A stretch of DNA of 7,976 nt. Origin: Candidatus Zhuqueibacterota bacterium 4572_119. GTDB lineage: Bacteria; Zhuqueibacterota; Zhuqueibacteria; Thermofontimicrobiales; Thermofontimicrobiaceae. The stretch covers positions 1 to 7,976 of the forward strand of contig NBLI01000158.1 in the NCBI GenBank assembly GCA_002084535.1, given 5' to 3'. Numbering within the stretch: position 1 is the stretch's first letter; each line of letters starts with the position of its first letter. A program made the translations under genes and the position numbers. The notes below the pieces were generated by a model. It was not told the DNA's origin. It made no database searches and worked only from the letters and a program-made list of their open reading frames with translations. This document shows, piece after piece, positions 1 to 5,880 of the stretch.

Positions 1-251
1 GGGCGGATACAACCGAATATCTGCTGGCTGCCAATGAAGCGATTTCAATTAAAGCGGATTCCCTTTTAAATTTTTTAGTGGGCAATGCGGCCGGTATTAG
101 ATTTGTCATTAACGGAAATCCGGCTGGAATTTTGGGTGAAAAAGGGCAGGTTATCACCCGTTTACTAATTTCGCCAAAAGGAATTGTATCCAAATCAGTC
201 AAACAGATTAAAAAGGAGAAAATGCCAAATGATTCCTCGACTACTTATTAG
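1..251 (+). CDS. RodZ-like protein, C-terminal DUF4115 domain (5' partial)
   Basis: The reading frame is open from the left edge (first whole codon at 3) to TAG at 249-251, about 82 residues. It contains the segments TTEYLLAANEAISIKA, LVGNAAGIRFVINGNPAG and LGEKGQVITRLLISPKGI. The order is 'hydrophobic-GNAxGI-x-NGxPxG-LGxxGQV-x-LLI-x-xGI', which is the signature of the periplasmic C-terminal domain (DUF4115) of RodZ/helix-turn-helix membrane proteins. Family knowledge: RodZ anchors MreB to the inner membrane and helps set rod shape, with a cytoplasmic HTH domain, one membrane helix and this beta domain. The N-terminal parts lie outside the window, so a RodZ-like HTH protein of other function cannot be excluded. 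The tail (about 20 residues, Lys-rich then polar) overlaps the next gene by 23 nt, implying co-transcription and probable translational coupling. Confidence 0.75.
   Translation, partial: ADTTEYLLAANEAISIKADSLLNFLVGNAAGIRFVINGNPAGILGEKGQVITRLLISPKGIVSKSVKQIKKEKMPNDSSTTY
213..218 (+). promoter_or_regulatory. Ribosome binding site AAGGAG for the lipoprotein gene
   Basis: AAGGAG lies 10 nt before the ATG at 229 and inside the end of the RodZ-like frame. It decides the start of the next gene. A TTG at 184 is in frame but has no comparable site and would put 15 charged residues before the lipoprotein signal. The ATG at 222 is in the RodZ frame, not this one. Confidence 0.65.
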
Positions 252-744
252 CAGTCTGTTTGTTTTTGCACTTATTTCCTGTAACCATTCGCTGGTAAGC
301 AAAAAGGTCGTTAAGAATGATATCGAGATGCTTTACGGCCCGCTTTCTGTCGAACAATTATATTTTGATTATCCGCAGTGGCAAAAAATAGAAGAGGCAT
401 ACAAACCGGATTCGAAAGTGATAGAACAGCTTTCTGAACTGAAGGGCCCGTTTGATGTAAAAATATTTTTAGCGACATGGTGTTCGGACAGCCGCCGGGA
501 AGTGCCGCATTTTATGAAGATCATTAATCAGGCCGGATTAAGCGGCAGACTGAAGATGGAACTGTTTGCCGTTGACCGTAAATTAAAACTGAATTCCGGT
601 CTGGCTAAAAAATACAATATTAAACGGGTTCCCACCTTTGTCTTTTTCAGACAAGGAAAAGAACTGGGACAAATAGTAGAGTCCCCCGAAGCGCTGTTGT
701 TGGAACAAGATGTGTATACGATTTTAAGCGGTGCTTCTAAATGA
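229..744 (+). CDS. Thioredoxin-fold lipoprotein with a CxxS active-site motif
   Basis: A 171-aa protein. Residues 1-17 form a signal peptide (basic, then hydrophobic) ending in the lipobox LISC, so Cys18 is the expected lipidation site and the protein should be membrane-anchored outside the cytoplasm. From about residue 60 it reads as a thioredoxin fold: a strand (VKIFLATW), the active-site position WCSDSR (Cys85, Ser88), helix alpha1, a strand with DRK, and the loop KRVPTF carrying the cis-Pro (Pro135) and the strand VFFRQGKE. The resolving Cys is Ser, so the mature protein has only Cys85 besides the lipidated Cys. Family knowledge: monothiol CxxS thioredoxin-like proteins do disulfide isomerisation or glutathione-type chemistry rather than CxxC oxidation/reduction, and W-C-x-D-S variants are common in Bacteroidota-type thioredoxin family proteins. 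The substrate is unknown. Its stop overlaps the ATG of ggt by 4 nt (ATGA), and the RodZ-like gene overlaps its 5' end. Confidence 0.82.
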   Translation: MIPRLLISSLFVFALISCNHSLVSKKVVKNDIEMLYGPLSVEQLYFDYPQWQKIEEAYKPDSKVIEQLSELKGPFDVKIFLATWCSDSRREVPHFMKIINQAGLSGRLKMELFAVDRKLKLNSGLAKKYNIKRVPTFVFFRQGKELGQIVESPEALLLEQDVYTILSGASK

Positions 745-1906
745 AAAAAACAAGCATAGTAATTATAATTTTTCTTTTTACATCCCTCTCATCTACCCAG
801 GCCATCGAAGGTTTCAGACCGGTTAAAGCCACGCAGGGAATGGTCGTTTGCGGCGAGCCCATCGCCTGCGATGTTGCGCTGAACGTGCTGAAAGAAGGCG
901 GAAATGCTGTGGATGCTTCCGTTGCCCTGGCTTTTACGCTGGCGGTAACGTATCCCAATGCCGGCAATCTCGGCGGCGGCGGATTTATGATCTACCGCAA
1001 CAGCGCAAACAAAGTGTATGCTCTCGACTACCGTGAAAAAGCGCCCCTGGCCGCTACTGAAAATATGTATCTTGATTCCCTCGGAAAGGTGATTGAGCGC
1101 GCATCTACTCTTGGCTACCTGGCTGCCGGAGTTCCGGGAACCGTTGGCGGCGCAACGGTGGCCTGATCACAAAGGATGATTTACAGCGCTATAAACCCGT
1201 CTGGCGGCAGCCGGTTAACGGAACATACCGCGGCTATCAAATTTATTCAATGCCGCCTCCCAGTTCCGGCGGTATTGTTCTGAGTGAAATATTAAACACC
1301 CTCGAATTGTTTGATCTGTCAAAAATGGAACTGAACAGTTCCACGCTGATCCATTTATGGGTAGAAATTGAACGACAGGCTTATGCCGATCGGGCGCAAT
1401 GGCTGGGCGATCCGGACTTTGTGCAAAATCCTTTAGTGCGGCTGACTTCTAAAGAGTACGCCGGAAGCATCAAACAAAATCTTAGCTATTTAAAAGCAGG
1501 CTGTTCCGATTCTATTAAAATTCCGCAAATAAACGGACACGAATCGGACCAAACGACGCATTTTTCAATTGCCGACCGCTGGGGCAATGCTGTTTCCAAC
1601 ACCTTTACCCTAAACGGCAATTACGGCTCCCGTGCCGTTGCCGAGGGAACCGGCGTTTTACTAAATAATGAGATGGATGATTTTAGTATTAAACCGGGTT
1701 TCCCAAATTCTTCCTGAACCATCGTCTTCACACCAGTTCTCATTATAGAAACATACTAACTCATCAATATCATCTGGATCAATGGGTATACGCTGGAATA
1801 TAAAATCTATATGGGATATGCTCAGGGAATTTTATTTGATTCAAAAACAAAAATGTACAATGGCTGGAGCGATCCCCGCAGTGACGGAAAAGCCGCAGGA
1901 TATTAA
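741..1906 (+). pseudogene. ggt: Gamma-glutamyltransferase, decayed by multiple internal deletions
   Basis: The start at 741 is typical Ggt: a signal peptide ending STQA, then GMVV, LKEGGNAVDASVALAF, NLGGGGFMIY and the substrate-binding LDYREKAPL, up to GVPGTVGG near 1150. There the frame breaks (TGA at 1164-1166). Homology resumes one frame over at about 1151 with NGGLITKDDLQRYKPVW, then YSMPPPSSGGI, YADRAQWLGDPDF and DQTTHFSIADRWGNAVS, whose TTH holds the catalytic Thr nucleophile of the family. After LLNNEMDDFSIKPGFPN come stops at 1715-1717 and 1757-1759. In the same frame, scraps SS-TIVF, LINII, GYTLEYKIYMGYAQGILF and the true Ggt tail YNGWSDPRSDGKAAGY end at TAA 1904-1906. Compared with about 560-580 aa for the family, roughly 100 residues are missing at the first junction, with smaller gaps in the C-terminal third. 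Functional Ggt is a periplasmic Ntn hydrolase that autocleaves at this Thr and hydrolyses glutathione. This copy should be inactive. The start overlaps the lipoprotein gene by 4 nt. Confidence 0.9.
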
Positions 1907-1961
1907 TTAGTGTCTGTCTATAAACAAGTTAAACCGCTTCTTTCAATATAAATGATTTTAA

Positions 1962-2144
1962 AGGAACAGAAAACAGGGTATTTCAATTAATCAATTCATC
2001 ACCAGTGCCGTTTCAGAAAAGATGTCTGCATTTGCAACTCTCGATTATTTAGAAATGAGGGCAAAAAAGGCAGACAAAAAGAAATTTAAAGAAGCATTGT
2101 TAAAAGTACCGAATATTGAACCAGATGAATATGATAAATTATAG
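1962..2144 (+). pseudogene. Ribbon-helix-helix (CopG/HicB-like) antitoxin remnant, N-terminus missing
   Basis: An open frame ending at TAG 2142-2144 contains GISINQFITSAVSEKMSAF, then a segment of the form DYLEMRAKKADKKKFKEAL, and ends KVPNIEPDEYDKL. This matches the second RHH helix plus the C-terminal tail (xxYLxxRAxxxDRxKFxxxLxKVPxxEPxEYDxL) of a widespread small antitoxin-type RHH family. In that family the first about 25 residues carry the DNA-contacting beta strand and helix 1. Here they are absent, and no start codon lies upstream in frame before the TAA at 1959-1961. A short piece in another frame at about 1955-1978 (LKEQKTG) looks like the preceding residues displaced by a frameshift. 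An internal ATG at 2022 could make a 40-aa peptide but without the RHH fold. No toxin partner (PIN or other) is visible downstream. Best read as a relic of a toxin-antitoxin or transcription-factor gene. Confidence 0.62.
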
Positions 2145-2362
2145 CTTGGTATAATTTATCTAATCGCGGTCTAACCAGGCACACTCCCCGACAAAAAAAA
2201 CGCGCCCGTTTTTGTCGGGGAGTGTGGAATCGGTGAAAATTCGTGGAATTTAAAACAGGGCACTGGCCGTTCATTTTTTGCGGGTTATCGCTACTAGTTA
2301 ACAGGCTCTGCCACACTCTAATTCATTTGTACTCAATCCGAAAATTATCTTAAATTACTTCT
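2145..2362. other. Intergenic region upstream of the restriction-modification gene
   Basis: This 218-bp gap has no convincing gene. It holds the 18-bp-arm hairpin at 2180-2226, a small perfect dyad (arms AAATTC/GAATTT, 2237-2251) that could be an operator, and the leader of the type IIG gene. I see no well-spaced -35/-10 pair and no strong Shine-Dalgarno before the ATG at 2363. Confidence 0.6.
2180..2226. repeat. Long perfect hairpin, 18-bp arms (bidirectional terminator or palindromic repeat)
   Basis: The arm at 2180-2197 (CACACTCCCCGACAAAAA) is the exact reverse complement of 2209-2226, with an 11-nt loop. A bulged alternative pairs AAAAACG with CGTTTTT around a CGCC loop and is slightly longer. 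GC-rich outer and A/T inner arms would stop transcription poorly in the standard sense, because the T-run lies inside the stem rather than after it. It may still separate the dead antitoxin/ggt unit from the R-M gene, or be one copy of an interspersed palindromic repeat. Confidence 0.8.
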
Positions 2363-5362
2363 ATGGCATTATTTCAAAAATCAGTCATTAACAAATATCT
2401 AAAAACTCTGGATTCATTTGAAGTCGAGAAATCGTTTCTGAAATTTAAAGAGTTTTACGGTAACTCTGCCCGGCTTGAGAATATCCGCTTGCTCAAAGAA
2501 GAAAATTATCAGGAAGGTTTTCTCAGGGAAATCTTTGTTCAGGTTTTAGGCTACACAATTAATCCGGATGAAAATTATAATTTAACAACCGAATTTAAAA
2601 ACCTCACAGATGCTAAAAAAGCAGACGGTGCTATTTTAGACGATGGCAAAGCAATTGGCGTAATCGAATTAAAATCCACTAAAACAACTTTGCTGGAATC
2701 CATCACCGAACAGGCTTTCAATTATAAAAACCACCAGCCCAATTGCCGTTACATCATTACATCCAATTTTGAGAAAATTCGTTTTTACATCGACAATGCC
2801 ACTGATTTCGAAGAATTCAATCTGTTCACTTTATCAGAAGGTGATTTTAAAGTTCTGTATCTGATTTTGAGAAAAGAAAGTATTTTTAATGAAATTCCGT
2901 TAAAGCTGAAAAAGGAATCGGTACTTCACGAAGAAAATATTTCCAAACAAATTTACCAAGATTATTCTAATTTTAAACGCAAGATATTCGAAAACCTTGT
3001 GCACAATAATCCACAATTTGACAAGCTCACTTTATTTAAAAAATCTCAAAAATTATTAGACCGTTTTCTGTTTGTTCTTTTTGGCGAAGATAGTGGTCTT
3101 GTTCCACCGAATGCTGTTTCAAAAATAATCGACCAGTGGAAAGCATTGGAAGAACTGGACGAGGCGGTTTCTCTTTACAGTAGATTCAAAAAGCTGTTTC
3201 ATCATTTGGATGTTGGACATAAATATAAAACATTTGAAATTCCTGCTTACAACGGCGGGCTTTTTCGGGAAGATGAAATTTTAAACTCTGTGCAAATTGA
3301 TGACGAAATTTTGTTGAATGATTCGCTCAAACTTTCCGCTTATGATTTTCAGACCGAGATTGACGTTAATATTTTGGGCCACATTTTTGAAAACAGTTTG
3401 AATGAAATCGAAGAATTAACTGCCGAGTTCGAAGGCAAAGCAGTTGATAAAAAGAAAACCAAGCGCAAGAAGGAAGGCGTTTATTATACGCCAAAATATA
3501 TCACCAAATACATCGTAGAAAATACTGTTGGCGAATTATGCAATCAGAAAAAGAAAGAACTTAAGTTAGATGAAATTGATATTTCAGTTATTCAGAACAG
3601 CCGCACTAAACAGGGAAAGTTAAACCAAAAAGCAACTGATTTGCTGGCGCGATTAAAAACGTATTCAGATTATTTGCTTTCATTGAAAATATTAGACCCT
3701 GCTTGCGGAAGTGGCGCTTTCCTAAATCAAGCTCTGGAATTCCTAATTGAAGAGCATCAATTTGTAGATGAATACCGCCGCCAGTTGGAAAAAGACAGCC
3801 TCGGCCTTTTTGATATTAAAAAATCTATTTTGGAAAATAATATTTACGGCGTGGACATCAATGAAGAATCGGTTGAGATTGCCAAGCTCTCTTTGTGGTT
3901 GCGCACAGCCGAACGAGGCAGGAAACTTTCGGATTTGAATAACAATATTAAATGTGGAAATTCTTTAATTGACGACCCGGAAGTAGCAGGGGAAAAGGCG
4001 TTTAAGTGGGAAGATGAATTTCCTGAAATTATGGCTAATGGCGGTTTTGATGTGATTATCGGGAATCCGCCATATGTTAGAAGTAGAGAACTATTTAATG
4101 ATATTGAAAAACAATATCTAACCAAAATATATGAAACAACTTCTTATCAATTAGATTTATATAAAATCTTTATCGAAAAATCGCTTAAACTAATTAAATC
4201 TGATGGCAGACTTTCCCTAATCACTCCATCTGTTTTTTTATCAAATGATTATGATAAAAAATTGCGGAAATTTATTCTTGATAATTATTCCATAAATAAT
4301 ATTGCCACCACAGATTTGGATATATTTCAAGATGCATCTGTAAAAACTGTGATTTTTGTTATTTCAAGAAAGTGTAAAAATAATATTGTCAATTTTTTAA
4401 AAATAAAAGAAGACCATTTCCTATTGGATAAAAAAATTGTTCAATCAATTTTTATTAAACAGGATTATCTAATCAACGAGAATATTAATCCTGAAATGTT
4501 TGAAGTTGTTTTCAAGCTTAATAGTTTTAAAAGAATAGGCGATTACTTTAATGTAAAGAATGGAATTAAAGTACGAAAAGAACTTTTATTTAACCGAATC
4601 ATTGATGAAAATTACAAGCCATTTGTTTTAGGTAGAAATATTCAAAATTATTTAATTTCTTTTGATGATGTATATATTCATTACTTGCCCGAAAATGAAA
4701 AACTATATTCAAATCAAGCATTTAGGACTAAAGATATTTTTGAGCAGGATAAAGTAGTGGTTCGCCAGATACTTGGCAAAAAAATTGTGACTGCTTTTGA
4801 TGATTCAAAACTTTATACTGATCAAACCACTTATGTAATACTTAGTGATGATAAAAATGACTTACTTTCACTCACAGCAATTTTGAATTCAAAATTAATG
4901 TACTTCTACTTTAAAAACACTTTTTCAGATAATAAACTAACTTTTCCAAAAGTTAAGCGTTCTCAGTTACTTGAATTACCTTATAAGAAAAATAATTCTT
5001 TTATTGATAAGGTTTTAGTTTTAATTGATTTGAAAAAGAAGATTCAGTTAAAGAAGAACAAGTTTTTAAGCAGAATCAATGATAATTTTAATTTAATCAA
5101 GTCAAGTCAAAAGTTAGACGTTTTCTATAAATATGATTTTAAAATACTTATTCAGGAATTGAAGAAACAAAAATTAGTTCTTTCTTACAACGAACAAGAA
5201 GAATTAGAAGACTATTTTTTTGAGAGAAAATCTGAAATAAAACATCTTCAACAAGAAGTGACTAAAATCGAAAATGAAGTTGACCAAATGGTTTATGATA
5301 TTTATGGTTTGTCAGAAGAAGAAATACAAATTGTAGAAAATAGTTTTGAAAATACTAATTAA
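2363..5362 (+). CDS. Type IIG restriction-modification enzyme (Eco57I/TaqI-like, single-chain RMS)
   Basis: A 999-aa protein combining nuclease, N6-adenine methylase and DNA-recognition parts. (1) The N-terminal PD-(D/E)xK nuclease has D88 in KKADGAILDDG and E102-L-K104 in GVIELKST. (2) A helical linker (about 150-350) carries the family segments IPAYNGGLF and DVNILGHIFENSL, then EGVYYTPKYIT (methylase motif X) near 373. (3) The SAM-binding motif I is DPACGSGAF (445-453), the acidic motif II is in YGVDINEESVEIA (D498), and the catalytic motif IV NPPY is at 568-571, typical of gamma-class m6A methylases. (4) The C-terminal TaqI-like target-recognition domain includes FVLGRNIQNY, VVVRQILGKK and LTAILNSKLMYFYF. 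(5) A terminal coiled coil (about 950-985) ends YDIYGLSEEEIQIVE. The ATG at 2363 gives MALFQKSVINKYLKTL, a usual start for this family, though no good RBS is seen. It stands alone, as expected for type IIG; BREX PglX shares the methylase core, but no BREX genes are visible. GC is about 38-40% in sampled lines before motif IV and often 15-20% after it. Confidence 0.93.
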   Translation: MALFQKSVINKYLKTLDSFEVEKSFLKFKEFYGNSARLENIRLLKEENYQEGFLREIFVQVLGYTINPDENYNLTTEFKNLTDAKKADGAILDDGKAIGVIELKSTKTTLLESITEQAFNYKNHQPNCRYIITSNFEKIRFYIDNATDFEEFNLFTLSEGDFKVLYLILRKESIFNEIPLKLKKESVLHEENISKQIYQDYSNFKRKIFENLVHNNPQFDKLTLFKKSQKLLDRFLFVLFGEDSGLVPPNAVSKIIDQWKALEELDEAVSLYSRFKKLFHHLDVGHKYKTFEIPAYNGGLFREDEILNSVQIDDEILLNDSLKLSAYDFQTEIDVNILGHIFENSLNEIEELTAEFEGKAVDKKKTKRKKEGVYYTPKYITKYIVENTVGELCNQKKKELKLDEIDISVIQNSRTKQGKLNQKATDLLARLKTYSDYLLSLKILDPACGSGAFLNQALEFLIEEHQFVDEYRRQLEKDSLGLFDIKKSILENNIYGVDINEESVEIAKLSLWLRTAERGRKLSDLNNNIKCGNSLIDDPEVAGEKAFKWEDEFPEIMANGGFDVIIGNPPYVRSRELFNDIEKQYLTKIYETTSYQLDLYKIFIEKSLKLIKSDGRLSLITPSVFLSNDYDKKLRKFILDNYSINNIATTDLDIFQDASVKTVIFVISRKCKNNIVNFLKIKEDHFLLDKKIVQSIFIKQDYLINENINPEMFEVVFKLNSFKRIGDYFNVKNGIKVRKELLFNRIIDENYKPFVLGRNIQNYLISFDDVYIHYLPENEKLYSNQAFRTKDIFEQDKVVVRQILGKKIVTAFDDSKLYTDQTTYVILSDDKNDLLSLTAILNSKLMYFYFKNTFSDNKLTFPKVKRSQLLELPYKKNNSFIDKVLVLIDLKKKIQLKKNKFLSRINDNFNLIKSSQKLDVFYKYDFKILIQELKKQKLVLSYNEQEELEDYFFERKSEIKHLQQEVTKIENEVDQMVYDIYGLSEEEIQIVENSFENTN

Positions 5363-5548
5363 TGGGAAATTTGTCTGCTAACATTGGTATCCACCGGAAC
5401 TCGCCACGCGTCGGGTTCTTTTCATCTGGTCAAGTTGGAAGTGGCTCGTCCGGGGATACCTGTCCGTTATCTTTCTCAGGATTTTGACCTTCCCTATTCG
5501 GCTGTTGCTGAATTTTACCTTCCTAAAATTTGGGAGGTGCGGTTTTAG
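5363..5548 (+). other. Uncharacterised open stretch, possible 3' end of a lost gene
   Basis: Directly after the R-M stop, the same frame stays open for 61 codons to TAG at 5546-5548. It encodes the segments STGTRHASGSFHLVKLEVA and YLPKIWEVRF and has only TTG (5384) as a candidate start. Two other forward frames are also partly open, which weakens the coding case. Its base composition (GC-rich, CG dinucleotides) is unlike the AT-rich end of the R-M gene, so it came from elsewhere. I do not recognise the family. It overlaps the imperfect palindrome at 5386-5460. Treat as a gene remnant or non-coding insert. Confidence 0.2.
5386..5460. repeat. Imperfect palindromic element (GGTATCC...GGATACC)
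   Basis: GGTATCCACCGG at 5386-5397 faces CCGGGGATACC at 5450-5460, giving a 7-bp perfect outer arm plus CCGG/CCGG. Inside it, GCCAC (5403-5407) faces GTGGC (5441-5445). The whole 75-bp block could fold as one interrupted hairpin. It is GC-rich between AT-rich flanks and may be a small repeat unit or RNA structure. No loop motif of a known RNA family was recognised. Confidence 0.4.
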
Positions 5549-5641
5549 CCAAAAGTGGGAAATTAAGACAATAATTGAAAAATTGCTTTATTGTTGCTTA
5601 AAAACAATACGGCTGCAATTTAAAGAAAAACCTTAACTCAA
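5549..5641. other. AT-rich spacer
   Basis: Between the open stretch and the MITE-like element I see no gene or motif except the left copy of the 13-bp direct repeat at its end. Confidence 0.5.
5626..5638 (+). repeat. Left 13-bp direct repeat AAAAACCTTAACT (possible target-site duplication)
   Basis: Identical to 5857-5869. It lies 3 nt (CAA) outside the left terminal inverted repeat. Position relative to the element suggests a long target duplication with 3 nt of drift or mis-set border. Confidence 0.55.
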
Positions 5642-5857
5642 TAGTGTCCGGTTAAAATTACAAAATGTCCAAAAGCCCTGCAATACAAGAACTTAAGGGA
5701 AATACTAATTAACAGGACTTAATTCAGAACCCACCCCCGTTCCCCCTCCCTTGACGCTTCAAGGGAGGGGGCGAGTCCCGTGAAATCGGGGCTCGGGGGA
5801 GAGTTTTTAAAATAATCTATTTAACAAAATAAACTTTACAAATTTAACCGGACACTA
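5642..5857. mobile_element. 216-bp MITE-like non-autonomous transposable element
   Basis: The ends are TAGTGTCCGGTTAAA at 5642-5656 and its exact reverse complement at 5843-5857. Extending inward gives 20 of 23 matching positions (5642-5664 against 5835-5857). There is no transposase frame, so it could move only with help from an autonomous relative with the same ends. A 13-bp direct repeat sits at both borders (5626-5638, 5857-5869), consistent with a target-site duplication of about 12-13 bp. Its centre carries a GC-rich block of two strong hairpins (5734-5799), itself perhaps a nested repeat. It sits just upstream of the 2-TM protein gene, so it may have displaced or become that operon's promoter. 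TGTCC-type termini occur in several IS families; I cannot assign one. Confidence 0.72.
5734..5799. repeat. GC-rich branched stem-loop block inside the MITE
   Basis: Hairpin A is perfect: CCCCCTCCCTTGA (5742-5754) pairs with 5759-5771 around loop CGCT. Hairpin B pairs CGAGTCCCG (5772-5780) with CGGGGCTCG (5787-5795) around TGAAAT with one G-T pair. An outer stem CCCCC (5734-5738)/GGGGG (5795-5799) closes both into a three-way shape, costing hairpin B its last pair. A T-run (5804-5808) follows, so the block could end rightward transcription. CCCTCCC/GGGAGGG hairpins are a common form of interspersed bacterial repeat; copy number here is unknown. Confidence 0.7.
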
Positions 5858-5869
5858 AAAACCTTAACT
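5857..5869 (+). repeat. Right 13-bp direct repeat AAAAACCTTAACT
   Basis: Second copy of the sequence at 5626-5638. Its first A is also the last base of the right inverted repeat. It runs to the base before the AAGGA ribosome site of the next gene, so the element inserted within about 25 bp of that gene's start. Confidence 0.55.
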
Positions 5870-5874
5870 AAGGA
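5870..5874 (+). promoter_or_regulatory. Ribosome binding site AAGGA for the 2-TM protein
   Basis: AAGGA is separated by 6 nt from ATG 5881 and supports that start. It lies immediately outside the right direct repeat of the MITE-like element. Confidence 0.6.
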
Positions 5875-5880
5875 ATTGCT

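Noticed and set aside
1250..1717. A separate 155-aa gene starting MPPPSSGGIV
   Set aside because: It is the middle of the broken ggt; clear Ggt homology begins well upstream of this ATG and continues after the stop.
2180..2226. CRISPR repeat
   Set aside because: A single palindrome with no periodic copies or spacers.
2086..2316. Antisense 76-aa open frame
   Set aside because: It crosses the antitoxin relic and the whole hairpin, has no domain, and its codons mirror the other strand.
2363..5362. BREX PglX or a Druantia/DISARM-type methylase
   Set aside because: It has its own PD-(D/E)xK nuclease at the N-terminus, is shorter than PglX, and no BREX/DISARM partner genes are adjacent; type IIG fits fully.
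5350..5712. Direct repeat AAATACTAATTAA at 5350-5362 and 5700-5712 as the ends of an insertion
   Set aside because: In DNA this AT-rich a 13-mer match within 8 kb is expected about by chance, and it does not coincide with any element border.
2292..5716. Near-repeat TACTAGTTAACAGG (2292-2305) and TACTAATTAACAGG (5703-5716) as attachment-like sites flanking the R-M gene
   Set aside because: 13 of 14 matches in AT-rich sequence, no integrase, and the right copy lies inside the MITE; too weak to call.
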